A stretch of 36,007 nucleotides of DNA from Gammaproteobacteria bacterium (GTDB lineage Bacteria > Pseudomonadota > Gammaproteobacteria > Poriferisulfidales > Poriferisulfidaceae), in the NCBI GenBank assembly GCA_026713705.1, contig JAPONY010000005.1, positions 1 through 36,007 on the forward strand. Direction: 5' to 3'. The position numbers and the translations under genes were made by a program. Within the stretch, counting starts at the first letter, position 1, and every line of letters begins with the position of its first letter. Below, one piece after another: positions 15,177 through 24,507 of the stretch. The notes below the pieces were generated by a model. It searched no databases, was not told the DNA's origin, and saw only the letters and a list, made by a program, of their open reading frames with translations.

Positions 15177-16439
15177 ATGACAGACGAACAGCATAAAACG
15201 CCCATGCTGGACGAGCTGGAGCAAGGCCCCTGGCCAAGCTTCATTTCCGGCATCAAACGTCTCCGCGACCAACACCCTGACGAACGGGTCAACGGCGTCG
15301 CAAACGACCTTCTCGGTCAATTAGAACATTCCTACGAAACCCGCAAGGGCTACTGGAAAGGAGGCACGGTCAGCGTCTACGGTTACGGCAGCGGCATCAT
15401 CCCGCGATTCTCCGAAGTCGGCACCGCCTTCCCCGCCTCCAAGGAATTCCACACCCTGCGCGTGCAACCGCCCGCAGGCAACTACTACACCACCGACGTT
15501 CTCCGCCAGCTCGGCGACAGCTGGGAACGCTGGGGCTCCGGCCTGGTGACCTTCCACGGTCAGACCGGCAACATCATGTTCATCGGCGCCAGCACGGAAA
15601 ACACCCAGCATTTCTTCGACGAGATCAACGACTACGGGTTCGACCTCGGCGGTGCCGGTCCTTGCGTACGCACCGGCATGTCCTGCGTCGGCGCGGCCCG
15701 CTGCGAACAGTCTAGCACTGACGAGATGCGGGTCCATCGGACCCTGCTCAACAACTTCACCGACGACGTGCATCGCCCGGCGCTGCCGTACAAGTTCAAG
15801 TTCAAGGTGTCCGGCTGCGGCAACGACTGCATGAATTCGATCGAGCGTTCCGACTTCTCCATCATCGGCACCTGGCGTGACGACATGAAGGTGAACCAGG
15901 ACGCCATCGCGGGCTACCTTGAGACCAAGGGTCGCCAGTACCTGATCGACAACGTGATCGCGCGCTGTCCGACGAATGCCCTGTCCCTGTCGGACGACGA
16001 TCAGCTGGAGGTCGACAACCGCAACTGCGTGCGGTGCATGCACTGCCTGAACGTACTGCCCAAGGCCCTGTCGCCGGGAGACGACAAAGGCGTCTCGATC
16101 CTGATCGGTGGCAAGCGCACGTTGAAGATCGGTGACCTGATGGGCACCATGATCGTGCCGTTCATGAAACTCGATACCGAGGAAGACTACGAGCAGCTGG
16201 TCGAACTCGCCGAGGAAACCATCGACTTCTGGGCCGAGAACGGCCTGGAGCACGAGCGTTGCGGCGAGATGATCGAACGCATCGGCCTGGTCAACTTCCT
16301 GGAAGGCATCGGCGTGGAGGTGGATCCCAACATGATCAACGAGCCGCGCACCAGTTCCTACGTCCGCATGGACGACTGGGAGGAAGAGGCCGAGAAGTGG
16401 TTCCAGCGCAAGGCCGAACAATCCCAGGCTGCGGCCTGA
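15177..16439 (+). CDS. dsrA: dissimilatory sulfite reductase (reverse type), alpha subunit
   Basis: DsrA and DsrB form the siroheme-Fe4S4 enzyme that, in sulfur oxidizers, turns DsrC-bound sulfur into sulfite in the cytoplasm. The cofactor cysteines are in CVGAARCEQ (about residues 170 and 176) and SGCGNDCMNS (about 214 and 218). A ferredoxin-type insert NCVRCMHCLNVLPKAL near residue 285, with RCPTNALS just before it, binds the additional cluster. Length is 420 residues, normal for the family. The ATG has a strong AGGAGG. It heads an operon in which all following genes are a few bases apart. The A. vinosum-like gene order and presence of dsrL and dsrEFH argue for the oxidative direction. Confidence 0.97.
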   Translation: MTDEQHKTPMLDELEQGPWPSFISGIKRLRDQHPDERVNGVANDLLGQLEHSYETRKGYWKGGTVSVYGYGSGIIPRFSEVGTAFPASKEFHTLRVQPPAGNYYTTDVLRQLGDSWERWGSGLVTFHGQTGNIMFIGASTENTQHFFDEINDYGFDLGGAGPCVRTGMSCVGAARCEQSSTDEMRVHRTLLNNFTDDVHRPALPYKFKFKVSGCGNDCMNSIERSDFSIIGTWRDDMKVNQDAIAGYLETKGRQYLIDNVIARCPTNALSLSDDDQLEVDNRNCVRCMHCLNVLPKALSPGDDKGVSILIGGKRTLKIGDLMGTMIVPFMKLDTEEDYEQLVELAEETIDFWAENGLEHERCGEMIERIGLVNFLEGIGVEVDPNMINEPRTSSYVRMDDWEEEAEKWFQRKAEQSQAAA

Positions 16440-16457
16440 ACGCGGAGGGATTGATTC

Positions 16458-17531
16458 ATGGCCACTGAACATCGCTCGCCGGTCGAATCCGGTTGCCCGG
16501 ACGGCTTCCAGTACCTGCACCCGCTGATGCGCAAGCATTACGGGAACTGGGCCTATCACGAAGACCCCCGCCCCGGCGTGCTGCGCCACGTCGCGCACAA
16601 CGGAGAAGCCATCTGGACCGTTCGCGCCGGCACCCAGCGCATCCTGGACGTGTTCACCCTGCGCAAGCTGTGCGACATCGGGGATGAATTCGGCGATGGC
16701 TACGTGCGTTTCACCATCCGCAGCAACATCGAATACATGGTGTCCGACGAGGACAAGGTCGAACCGCTGATCGACGCACTGGAAGATTCCGGCTTCATCG
16801 TCGGCGGCACCAAGAACTCGGTGGCGATGATCTCGCACACCCAGGGCTGGCTGCACTGCGACATCCCCGGCACCGACGCCTCCGGCGTGGTCAAGGCGAT
16901 GATGGACGAGTTGATCGACGAGTTCCGTGGCTGGAACATGCCCAACCGGGTGCACATGACCACGTCCTGCTGCCAGATCAACTGCGGCGGCCAGGGCGAC
17001 ATCGCGATCAATGTCCAGCACACCAAGCCGCCCAAGATCAACCACGACCTCGTCTCCAACGTCTGCGAGCGCCCGTCGGTGGTGGCCCGCTGCCCGGTCG
17101 CGGCGATTCGCCCGGCCCTGGTCAACAACAAGCCTTCGCTTGAAGTCGACGAGAAGAAGTGCATCTGCTGCGGAGCCTGCTATCCGCCCTGCCCGCCCAT
17201 GCAGATCAACGATCCGGAGCACACCAAGCTGGCCATCTGGGTCGGCGGCAACCACTCCAATGCCCGCGGCAAGCCCACGTTCCAGAAGCTGGTTGCGGCC
17301 GGCATCCCGAACAATCCGCCGCGATGGCCGGAAGCCACCGCCGTGGTCAAGCGCATCCTGCGCGCCTACCGCGACGACGCCCGGGATTGGGAACGCATGA
17401 ACGACTGGATCGAGCGGATCGGTTGGCCTCAGTTCTTCGAACGCGCCGGCCTGCCGTTCACCAAGTTCCATATCAACAACTGGCGCGGCTCCCGGGCCAG
17501 CCTCAATGCCTCGGCGCATATCCGCTTCTGA
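16458..17531 (+). CDS. dsrB: dissimilatory sulfite reductase (reverse type), beta subunit
   Basis: The beta subunit, 357 residues. HMTTSCCQINCGGQGDIAI near residue 175 carries the siroheme/cluster cysteines, and the ferredoxin domain KKCICCGACYPPCPPMQI is near residue 235. GNWAYHEDPRPGVLRHV near the N-terminus is typical of DsrB. It starts 18 bases after dsrA with GGAGG-like bases before the ATG. In the heterotetramer one siroheme per alpha-beta unit is catalytic. No damage is visible. Confidence 0.97.
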   Translation: MATEHRSPVESGCPDGFQYLHPLMRKHYGNWAYHEDPRPGVLRHVAHNGEAIWTVRAGTQRILDVFTLRKLCDIGDEFGDGYVRFTIRSNIEYMVSDEDKVEPLIDALEDSGFIVGGTKNSVAMISHTQGWLHCDIPGTDASGVVKAMMDELIDEFRGWNMPNRVHMTTSCCQINCGGQGDIAINVQHTKPPKINHDLVSNVCERPSVVARCPVAAIRPALVNNKPSLEVDEKKCICCGACYPPCPPMQINDPEHTKLAIWVGGNHSNARGKPTFQKLVAAGIPNNPPRWPEATAVVKRILRAYRDDARDWERMNDWIERIGWPQFFERAGLPFTKFHINNWRGSRASLNASAHIRF

Positions 17532-17556
17532 GCCTTGATTCCTGGGAAGTGTCGCT

Positions 17557-17949
17557 GTGAAATTCGGAATCCTGGTCAACGAGGGTCCTTACCAGCACCA
17601 AGCCTCTGATAGCGCCTATCAATTCACCCGTGCGGCGCTGACTGCCGGGCACGAGGTGTTTCGGATATTCTTCTACCACGACGGGGTCAACAACGGCACC
17701 CGCCTGACCGTGCCGCCGCAGGACGACCGCAACGTCGTGGATCGCTGGTCGGAGTTGGCTCAGGAACACAGTCTGGACCTGGTCCTTTGCGTGGCCGCGG
17801 CACAGCGCCGCGGGCTCCTCGACGCCGATGAGGCCAAACGCCACAAAAAAGACGCCGACAACATTGCCCCGGGGTTCCGCATCTCGGGACTGGGGCAATT
17901 GATCGAAGCCGCCATCCAGTCGGACCGGCTGGTGACTTTCGGAGATTGA
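17557..17949 (+). CDS. dsrE: sulfurtransferase subunit DsrE
   Basis: DsrE is the catalytic part of the DsrE2F2H2 hexamer that passes sulfane sulfur toward DsrC; it is related to TusD. The conserved Cys is in LVLCVAAAQRRG at residue 78, the same number as in A. vinosum DsrE. The start is GTG, and MKFGILVNEGPY begins the fold. The protein has 130 residues. The stop is directly followed by dsrF. dsrE, dsrF and dsrH together are a marker of sulfur-oxidizing rather than sulfate-reducing Dsr systems. Confidence 0.95.
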   Translation: MKFGILVNEGPYQHQASDSAYQFTRAALTAGHEVFRIFFYHDGVNNGTRLTVPPQDDRNVVDRWSELAQEHSLDLVLCVAAAQRRGLLDADEAKRHKKDADNIAPGFRISGLGQLIEAAIQSDRLVTFGD

Positions 17950-17951
17950 GG

Positions 17952-18368
17952 ATGAGCGAAGAAGGCGTCGTCAAGAAACTCATGTACGTCAACCGCAAGG
18001 CGCCGTACGGCACCATCTATGCGCTGGAGTCGCTGGAGGTCGTCCTGATCGGCGCGGCGTTCGACCAGCAGGTCAGCCTGGCTTTCGTCGACGACGGCGT
18101 ATACCAATTGGCCCGGAACCAAAGCACCGACGGCATCGGCATGAAGAACTTCTCCCCCACCTACGCGGCACTCGGCGACTACGACGTTCGCGACATCTAT
18201 GTGGAACGCGAATCGCTGGAAGCACGCGGGCTGACCGTCGAGGACCTGATGCCGCTCACCTACGAGGACGAGGACGACGACTGGGCGGAGAAAGAGTCGC
18301 TCCGGGTCGTCGACAGCAAGGAACTGGCTGCGCTGATGAGCGAACAAGACATCGTGCTGAGCTTCTGA
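17952..18368 (+). CDS. dsrF: sulfurtransferase subunit DsrF
   Basis: A 138-residue DsrE-fold subunit related to TusC. KKLMYVNRKAPYGTIYALES and GAAFDQQVSLAFVDDGVYQL are the family hallmarks. It contains no cysteine, so it is structural rather than sulfur-carrying, as expected for DsrF. The ATG at 17952 lies two bases after the dsrE stop; an in-frame TTG at 17946 is a less likely start. It forms the hexamer with DsrE and DsrH. Confidence 0.95.
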   Translation: MSEEGVVKKLMYVNRKAPYGTIYALESLEVVLIGAAFDQQVSLAFVDDGVYQLARNQSTDGIGMKNFSPTYAALGDYDVRDIYVERESLEARGLTVEDLMPLTYEDEDDDWAEKESLRVVDSKELAALMSEQDIVLSF

Positions 18369-18370
18369 CC

Positions 18371-18679
18371 ATGAGCCTGCTGCACACCATCAACAAGTCT
18401 CCGTTCGAGCGCAATGCCCTGCAGTCCTGCCTGCGGCTCGCGGAAGACGGCCATGCAGTCCTGCTGATCGAGGACGCCGTCGTGGCGGCCCTGGACGGGA
18501 CCGAGCATGCCGAAACCATCAAGAATGCAACGGGACGTCTGTCCGTATACGTGCTGGGTCCCGACCTGGACGCGCGCGGACTCCCGAAAGATCGCATTAT
18601 CGACGGCATTGAAGTCGTCGATTACGACCGATTTGTGGCGCTCACGTGCGAACACGACAGCGTCCAATCATGGTTATAA
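18371..18679 (+). CDS. dsrH: sulfurtransferase subunit DsrH
   Basis: A 102-residue protein related to TusB, third subunit of DsrEFH. MSLLHTINKSPFERNALQSC places the conserved Cys at residue 20, as in characterized DsrH. VLLIEDAVVAAL and VYVLGPDLDARGL are other typical blocks. It starts two bases after dsrF. The role of the DsrH Cys is less critical than that of DsrE Cys78 in studied systems. Confidence 0.94.
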   Translation: MSLLHTINKSPFERNALQSCLRLAEDGHAVLLIEDAVVAALDGTEHAETIKNATGRLSVYVLGPDLDARGLPKDRIIDGIEVVDYDRFVALTCEHDSVQSWL

Positions 18680-18713
18680 CTAAAACAGTCTCAATGAGAC
18701 GGGAGTAACAATC

Positions 18714-19046
18714 ATGCCCCTTGAAGTCAACGGAAAAAATTACGAAACTGACGAGGAAGGCTATCTGGCCAACATCCAGGAATGGGAACCTGATCTGGCG
18801 AATGCCATGGCCGAAGCTGACGGCGCCGCTCTGGGCGAGAACCACTGGGAAGTGATCAATTTCCTTCGCGAGTACTACGAGGAATACCAGATCGCCCCGG
18901 CAGTCCGCGTCCTGACCAAGGCAATCGGCAAGAAGCTGGGCAAAGACAAGGGCAACAGCAAGTACCTGTACGAGCTCTTCCCCTACGGCCCGGCCAAACA
19001 AGCCTGCAAATACGCAGGTCTGCCAAAACCGACCGGTTGCGTCTGA
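18714..19046 (+). CDS. dsrC: sulfur carrier protein DsrC
   Basis: DsrC is the sulfur-carrying substrate of DsrAB. At 110 residues it ends in CKYAGLPKPTGCV: the penultimate Cys109 and a second Cys eleven residues earlier, the pair that makes the trisulfide or internal disulfide. YLYELFPYGPAKQA before them is nearly invariant in the family. It receives sulfur from DsrEFH and, when oxidized, is thought to be handled by DsrMK in the membrane. A purine-rich GGGAG lies before the ATG. Compare the cysteine-free paralogue at 13324-13662. Confidence 0.97.
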   Translation: MPLEVNGKNYETDEEGYLANIQEWEPDLANAMAEADGAALGENHWEVINFLREYYEEYQIAPAVRVLTKAIGKKLGKDKGNSKYLYELFPYGPAKQACKYAGLPKPTGCV

Positions 19047-19089
19047 ACCTGCGCCCAACCGCCTGCCGGCGGTTCCGGCGCAAGCTGAC

Positions 19090-19827
19090 ATGGATGCAGC
19101 AAGCCTGGCTCTGACCTTCCTCTACTACGGCGCCGCCTTGGTGCTGGCGCTCGGGCTTGCCTTGCGCATCCGCCGGTACGCCACGGTCCCGGCCCCATTG
19201 AAAATCCCGACCACGCCGGCTCCGACCAATCGCATCGGCGTCGTCCTGCGCATGATTCGGGAACTGACCTTGTTCGAAAGCCTGTTCAAGTCGAACAAAT
19301 GGATCTGGCTGTTCGGCTGGATGTTCCACTTCGGCCTGCTGCTGGTGCTCCTGCGCCATCTGCGCTATTTCACCGATCCCGTCTGGGGCTGGGTGGCGTT
19401 CCTGCAACCGTACGGGAAATATGCCTCCCTGATGATGGTCCTCGGGCTGCTGGGCCTCTGGTTCCGGCGCGTGGCGGTGGACCGGGTGCGCTATATCTCC
19501 GCGCTGTCCGACCACCTGATGCTGGCCCTGCTGATCGCCATCGGCGTGACCGGCATTGCCATGAGCTTTGCCGTCGGCACGGACGTGGTGGCCGTCAAGG
19601 CATTCTTCCTGGGGCTCATGTGGTTCGACTGGCAGCCGCTGCCGTCCGACCCGCTGCTGTATGGACACCTCGTCCTGGTCGCATTGCTGATGCTGATCTT
19701 CCCGTTCAGCAAGCTGTTGCATGCCCCGGGCATGTTCTTCAGCCCCACCCGCAATCAGGCCGACAATCCCAGGGAACGCCGCCATGTTTCCGCCTGGGCA
19801 CTGAAACTTGAGAAAGGCAATGGCTGA
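19090..19827 (+). CDS. dsrM: DsrM, cytochrome b-type membrane subunit of DsrMKJOP
   Basis: A 245-residue NarI-like integral membrane protein with about five hydrophobic segments. The first is near residues 4-25; others include WLFGWMFHFGLLLVLLRHL, LMLALLIAIGVTGIAMSF and GHLVLVALLMLIFPFSKLLH. His residues in FHFG, LLRHL, DHLM and GHL are likely heme b ligands. It links quinone to the cytoplasmic DsrK. The stop overlaps the dsrK start by 8 bases. Confidence 0.94.
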   Translation: MDAASLALTFLYYGAALVLALGLALRIRRYATVPAPLKIPTTPAPTNRIGVVLRMIRELTLFESLFKSNKWIWLFGWMFHFGLLLVLLRHLRYFTDPVWGWVAFLQPYGKYASLMMVLGLLGLWFRRVAVDRVRYISALSDHLMLALLIAIGVTGIAMSFAVGTDVVAVKAFFLGLMWFDWQPLPSDPLLYGHLVLVALLMLIFPFSKLLHAPGMFFSPTRNQADNPRERRHVSAWALKLEKGNG

Positions 19828-21352
19828 GCAACCCGCTTTCGACATCCCGGAACTCAAGCCCTATCCGGTCATCCCGAAATTGGTCGAGGATGCCATGGCG
19901 CACAGCCAGCCGTTCGTCGCCAAGTCCGACTTCCAGGGTCCGCTGGGCTTCCCGGGCGAACTGGTGGACGACTGGCAGGACGTCGCGGTGAAGAAGATGG
20001 GCGAGTTGACCGACCGCTACCGCTCGCTGCAGGTGTTCCTTGATTCCTGCGTCAAATGCGGCGCCTGCACCGACAAGTGCCACTACTATCTCGGCACCAC
20101 CGACCCCAAGAACATGCCGGTGGCCCGCCAGGACCTGTTCCGCAAGGTGTACCGGCGCCACTACACGTTCGCCGGCAAGTACCTCCCGTGGCTGGTCGGC
20201 GCCGAAGACCTGACCGAAGAAGTGCTCGACGACTGGTACAAGTATTTCCACCAGTGCTCGCAGTGCCGCCGCTGCTCGGTGTACTGCCCCTACGGCATCG
20301 ACACCGCGGAAATCTCGATGGCGGCGCGTGAAGTCATGGATTCGATCGGGAAGGGCCAGAAGTACTGCAACGAGATCATCGGCAAGGTCCACACCATCGG
20401 CAACAACCTCGGCCTGCCGGAGCCAGCCCTCGTGGATACGTTGGAAGGCCTGGAAGAAGAGATTGAGGAAGACACCGGCGTCGCGGTCAAGTTCCCGGTG
20501 GACCAGAAAGGGGCCGACATCCTGCTGGTCACCCCTTCCGCTGATTTCTTCGCCGAGCCCCATGTCGATGGCCTGATCGGATACGCCAAGGTCCTGCACG
20601 AGGCAGGACTGTCGTGGACCCTGAGTTCGCACGCCTCCGAGGCGGCGAATTTCGGCATGTTCATCGGCAGCTACGAAAACATGCGCAAGGTCGCGCTGCG
20701 CATCCGGGAAGCGGCGCTGGACCTCGGCGTGAAACGCATCGTATTCGGCGAATGCGGGCACGCCTGGCGGGTCGCCTACAGCTTCCTCAATACGCTGGCC
20801 GGCCCCTTCGACTTCCTGGACCCGAACTACCCGGTTCCCCAGCACATCTGCGAGGTCACCCACGGACTGATCCAGGAAGGGAAGTTGCGCCTGGACAAGT
20901 CGCAGAACGACGACATGGTGATGACCTATCACGACTCCTGCAACGTCGCCCGCGCCTCGCGCATGGGAGACGTCCCGGGTGGACAGTTCACCATCCCGCG
21001 CGACATCATCCGCGCCAGCTGCAACCATTTCTACGACATGCCGGCCGACACCGTGCGCGAAGCGACTTACTGTTGCGGCGGCGGCGGCGGGCTTTTGACC
21101 GACGACCTGATCGAGCTACGCGTCAAGGGCGCCCTGCCTCGCATGGAGGCCCTCAAGCAGGTTGTTGATGACCATGGCGTCACCCATATGGCTGCCATCT
21201 GCGCGATCTGCAAGAGCCAGTTCGCCAAGGTCCTGACCTACTATGGATTCCAGATGGATCAGATCGTCAGCGTTCACCAATTGGTGAGCAATGCCATCGT
21301 CCTGACCGGAAGCGAACAAGAGAAAGAGGCCGAGCTGAGCGAGGCCGCCTGA
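19820..21352 (+). CDS. dsrK: DsrK, HdrD-like iron-sulfur subunit of DsrMKJOP
   Basis: A 510-residue cytoplasmic protein related to the catalytic subunit of heterodisulfide reductase. Two Fe4S4 motifs are visible, CVKCGACTDKCHYYLG near residue 76 and CSQCRRCSVYCPYGID near residue 145. The CCG domain follows, with YHDSCNVARASRMG and YCCGGGGGLL in the C-terminal half, the site of the special cubane cluster that acts on disulfides. The probable substrate is the DsrC disulfide or trisulfide. ATG at 19820 is chosen; an in-frame TTG four codons upstream is unlikely. It overlaps dsrM by 8 bases. Confidence 0.95.
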   Translation: MAEQPAFDIPELKPYPVIPKLVEDAMAHSQPFVAKSDFQGPLGFPGELVDDWQDVAVKKMGELTDRYRSLQVFLDSCVKCGACTDKCHYYLGTTDPKNMPVARQDLFRKVYRRHYTFAGKYLPWLVGAEDLTEEVLDDWYKYFHQCSQCRRCSVYCPYGIDTAEISMAAREVMDSIGKGQKYCNEIIGKVHTIGNNLGLPEPALVDTLEGLEEEIEEDTGVAVKFPVDQKGADILLVTPSADFFAEPHVDGLIGYAKVLHEAGLSWTLSSHASEAANFGMFIGSYENMRKVALRIREAALDLGVKRIVFGECGHAWRVAYSFLNTLAGPFDFLDPNYPVPQHICEVTHGLIQEGKLRLDKSQNDDMVMTYHDSCNVARASRMGDVPGGQFTIPRDIIRASCNHFYDMPADTVREATYCCGGGGGLLTDDLIELRVKGALPRMEALKQVVDDHGVTHMAAICAICKSQFAKVLTYYGFQMDQIVSVHQLVSNAIVLTGSEQEKEAELSEAA

Positions 21353-21379
21353 AGACCACTCCCAGGAGAGGAGAACCCT

Positions 21380-23338
21380 ATGAGTACCTCAAACGAGTCC
21401 CCATCAGACCAGAAACTCACGTTTCGTCGTTTCGAAGACGACGACTACCAGTGGACCAAGCCAGGAGATTCGATCTTCGAGGCGGATCATTCCCACAAGT
21501 GTCCGACCTACGTGCACCGCACCCCGCCGTGCCAGGGCAGCTGCCCGTCCGGCGAGGATATCCGCGGCTGGCTCGACATCGTGCGCGGCATCGAAACCCC
21601 GCCGGAAGGCATGAGCATGCAGGAATACGCCTTCCGCCGCTCGACCGACGCCAACCCGTTCCCGTCCATGATGGGCCGGGTCTGCCCGGCCCCGTGCCAG
21701 GACGGCTGCAACCGGAATCATGTCGAGGACTTCGTCGGCATCAATTCGGTCGAACAGTACATCGGCGACGAAGCCTACAACGAGGGCTTCAAGTTCGAGT
21801 CCCCCGAGAAGACCAGCGGCAAGCGGGTCGCCGTCATCGGCGGCGGGCCGGCCGGCCTGGCGGGCGCCTACCAGTTGCGCCGCCGCGGCCATGCCTGCAC
21901 CATCTTCGAAGGCCAGGAGGAACTCGGCGGCATGATGCGCTACGGCATCCCCGGCTACCGCACGCCCCGCTCCTACCTGGACCGCGAAATCGAGCGTATC
22001 CTGGAAATGGGCGACATCGAGGTGCGCAACAACACCAAGGTCGGAACCGATGTCACCATCGAGGAAATCGAGAAGGAATTCGACGCCATCCTCTGGGCGA
22101 TTGGCTGCCAGACCGGGCGCAAGCTTCCTGTCCCCAACAGTGATGCCCCGAACTGCATCTCCGGCGTGGCTTTCCTCGAAGCGTTCAACAAGGGTCACCT
22201 GCAGGTGACCGCCGACCGCGTCATCTGCGTCGGTGGCGGCGACACCTCTATCGACGTGGTCTCCGTCGCCAGGCGTCTCGGCAAGATCCCGAGCATGGAA
22301 GAGAAACTGCGTCCCGAGCATGTCGTCGGCGGCTACGTGGCACACGATGCCGCAATGGCCGCAGCCCGTGAAGGGGCGAACGTGACGCTGACCTCCCTGT
22401 TCCCCAAGGAGGAAATGACCGCGGCCGAGCACGAAGTGCACGATGCCATGCGTGAAGGTGTCGATATTCGCGATGGTGTCATGCCGGTCGAGGTGCTGCT
22501 GGACGATACCGGCCGGGCCCGCGCCCTGAAAATGGCGGAATGCACCATAGAAGAAGGCCGTCCGAGCCCCGTGGAAGACACGGAATTCGAAATCGAGGCG
22601 GACCTGATCGTGTCCGCCATCGGCCAGGGCGGCGACCTCAGCGGCGGCCTGGCGGAACTCGACAACGGCCGCGGCCTGATCGATGCCAGCAAGTTCTTCG
22701 AGGTCGACGGACGACCCGGGCACTTCGTGGCCGGCGACATCATCCGCCCGCATCTGCTGACCACCGCCATCGGGCAGGCGTCCATCGCCGCCGAGGGCAT
22801 CGACCAGTACCTGAAAGACGCCGAACTCCGCAAGCGCCCGAAAGTGGATGTCCATCACTTCGACCTGCTGGCGAAGCTGAGCGAGGCCGGGCTGGATCCC
22901 AAGCCTTACGAGATCGGCGAGACCCGGGGCACCGACGGCAGCGATTTCTCGGTACACAACTACGAGGATCGCTCCAGCCAGGAAATCATCACCCACGAAA
23001 AACTGTTCCTTGCCCACTTCCCCTTTCAGTCCCGTGTCCTGCGTGGCGAGTCCGGACCCGACAGCGAGGCGGTGCTGGGCCACTTCGAGGAACGCGTGGT
23101 GGGCCTGAGTGAAGAGGAGGCGGTTTCCGAGGCCGGGCGCTGCATGAGCTGCGGCATGTGCTTCGAATGCGACAACTGCGTCGTGTTCTGTCCGCAGGAC
23201 GCCGTGTTCCGGGTCAAGAAAGACGAGCATACGACCGGACGCTACGTCGACACCGACTACGACCGGTGCATCGGCTGCCATATCTGCGCCGACGTCTGCC
23301 CGACCGGCTACATTGACATGGCTCTGGGAGAGCATTGA
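21380..23338 (+). CDS. dsrL: DsrL, NAD(P)H:acceptor oxidoreductase partner of DsrAB
   Basis: A 652-residue iron-sulfur flavoprotein related to the small subunit of glutamate synthase. The N-terminal Fe-S region has CPTYVHRTPPCQGSCPSGED and RVCPAPCQDGCNRNH. The FAD fold starts GKRVAVIGGGPAGLAGAYQL near residue 150, and the pyridine-nucleotide fold CVGGGDTSIDVVSVARRLG near residue 285. The C-terminus carries two ferredoxin clusters, CMSCGMCFECDNCVVFCP and CIGCHICADVCPTGYID. DsrL transfers electrons from DsrAB to NAD(P) during sulfur oxidation and is required for it in A. vinosum. AGGAGAGGAG precedes the ATG. Confidence 0.96.
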   Translation: MSTSNESPSDQKLTFRRFEDDDYQWTKPGDSIFEADHSHKCPTYVHRTPPCQGSCPSGEDIRGWLDIVRGIETPPEGMSMQEYAFRRSTDANPFPSMMGRVCPAPCQDGCNRNHVEDFVGINSVEQYIGDEAYNEGFKFESPEKTSGKRVAVIGGGPAGLAGAYQLRRRGHACTIFEGQEELGGMMRYGIPGYRTPRSYLDREIERILEMGDIEVRNNTKVGTDVTIEEIEKEFDAILWAIGCQTGRKLPVPNSDAPNCISGVAFLEAFNKGHLQVTADRVICVGGGDTSIDVVSVARRLGKIPSMEEKLRPEHVVGGYVAHDAAMAAAREGANVTLTSLFPKEEMTAAEHEVHDAMREGVDIRDGVMPVEVLLDDTGRARALKMAECTIEEGRPSPVEDTEFEIEADLIVSAIGQGGDLSGGLAELDNGRGLIDASKFFEVDGRPGHFVAGDIIRPHLLTTAIGQASIAAEGIDQYLKDAELRKRPKVDVHHFDLLAKLSEAGLDPKPYEIGETRGTDGSDFSVHNYEDRSSQEIITHEKLFLAHFPFQSRVLRGESGPDSEAVLGHFEERVVGLSEEEAVSEAGRCMSCGMCFECDNCVVFCPQDAVFRVKKDEHTTGRYVDTDYDRCIGCHICADVCPTGYIDMALGEH

Positions 23339-23359
23339 TTTCGGGGTGATCTGCGCGCT

Positions 23360-23788
23360 ATGCGGGCAACTTTTCTCATGCTGTCAGTCGTCACGCTGAC
23401 AGCGCTCTCGAATGCCTCTGCCGAGGGGTTGGGGCCGTTTATTCCCGAAGCCAAGGGCGAGCAATGCGTGGAGCCGACCCAGGTGATGCGCGAGCGGCAC
23501 TGGGAATTCATCCTGCACCAGCGCGACGAGACCGTGCACAAGGGCATCCGCACCACCCGCCATTCCCTGAAGAACTGCCTGGAGTGCCACGTGCAGCCGG
23601 ACGAGGAAGGGCGATTCCCGCGGAGTTCCGAGCCGACCCATTTCTGCACCAACTGCCACGTCTTCGCCGGCATCCGCATCGACTGCTTCGAATGCCACGC
23701 CGACCGCCCGCATGAGGCCTACGGCGCAATCCCCCGCCACTCCCGGCTGAGCCTGAACGACATGTTCCGCAAGAGGCCTGTCCGATGA
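23360..23788 (+). CDS. dsrJ: DsrJ, periplasmic triheme cytochrome c
   Basis: A 142-residue exported cytochrome. MRATFLMLSVVTLTALSNASA is an N-terminal signal peptide or membrane anchor. Three CxxCH heme sites are present: CLECH, CTNCH and CFECH. A fourth Cys in EQCVEP near residue 35 could be the unusual Cys heme ligand reported for DsrJ. It is the periplasmic redox subunit of DsrMKJOP. The stop overlaps the dsrO start by 4 bases. Confidence 0.94.
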   Translation: MRATFLMLSVVTLTALSNASAEGLGPFIPEAKGEQCVEPTQVMRERHWEFILHQRDETVHKGIRTTRHSLKNCLECHVQPDEEGRFPRSSEPTHFCTNCHVFAGIRIDCFECHADRPHEAYGAIPRHSRLSLNDMFRKRPVR

Positions 23789-24507
23789 GCCTGGACCTCA
23801 CCCGGCGCGAATTCCTGCAAGGTGCCGGTGCGGCCGGTGCCCTGACCCTTGCACCCGGAGTGTTCCTGTATGCCAAGGACCCGGAAGCCCCGGTGACCGA
23901 CGCCGTGCGCTGGGGGCTGCTGGTGGACACCCAGGTGTGCCAGGAAGACTGCAATGCCTGCGTGGACGCCTGCAATGAAGAGCACAACCTGCAGGACCTC
24001 GGCCGTCCCGAAACCGATGCACAGTGGATCCGGAAATTGAACGTGCGCGACCCGCTTGGCGGGAGGACCATCTCGCTGCCGATGATGTGCCAGCACTGCG
24101 AGAATCCCCCTTGCGTGGACGTCTGCCCGACGGGTGCCTCGTTCCGCCGCGAAGACGGCATCGTGCTCGTCGACAAACATACCTGCATCGGCTGTCGCTA
24201 CTGCATGATGGCCTGCCCCTACAAGGCGCGTTCGTTCATCCATGAGAACCTGACCGAGCAGTTGCCCGACGCGCCGCGCGGCAAAGGCTGCGTCGAGAGC
24301 TGCACCATGTGCGTACACAAGGTCGATGCCGGGGAAAACACGACCGCCTGTGCGGAAGCCTGTCACAAGGACGGGCACCAGGCCATTTTGTTCGGAGACC
24401 TGAACGATCCGGACAGCGAGATCTCCAAGCGGATCCGGGAGTTCGGCGCCACCCAGATCCGGGCCGACCTCGGGCTCAACACCGGCGTACGCTACCAGAA
24501 CCTATGA
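23785..24507 (+). CDS. dsrO: DsrO, periplasmic ferredoxin-like subunit
   Basis: A 240-residue protein with a twin-arginine signal, LTRREFLQGAGAAGALTL, so it is exported folded. It is related to the beta subunits of molybdopterin oxidoreductases and has four groups of cysteines: CQEDCNACVDACNEEH, CQHCENPPCVDVCPTGA, CIGCRYCMMACPY and CTMCVHKVD with CAEACH. These bind several Fe4S4 clusters. It passes electrons between DsrJ and the membrane subunit DsrP. Both ends overlap neighbours by 4 bases. Confidence 0.95.
   Translation: MSLDLTRREFLQGAGAAGALTLAPGVFLYAKDPEAPVTDAVRWGLLVDTQVCQEDCNACVDACNEEHNLQDLGRPETDAQWIRKLNVRDPLGGRTISLPMMCQHCENPPCVDVCPTGASFRREDGIVLVDKHTCIGCRYCMMACPYKARSFIHENLTEQLPDAPRGKGCVESCTMCVHKVDAGENTTACAEACHKDGHQAILFGDLNDPDSEISKRIREFGATQIRADLGLNTGVRYQNL

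Noticed and set aside
15321-17579. Very long minus-strand open frame (752 codons) opposite dsrAB
   Set aside because: Antisense shadow: His/Val/Asp/Gly/Ala-rich without domain features, while the plus strand encodes clear DsrA and DsrB.
21404-23335. Long minus-strand open frame (643 codons) opposite dsrL
   Set aside because: Antisense shadow of a high-GC gene with well-supported DsrL motifs on the plus strand.
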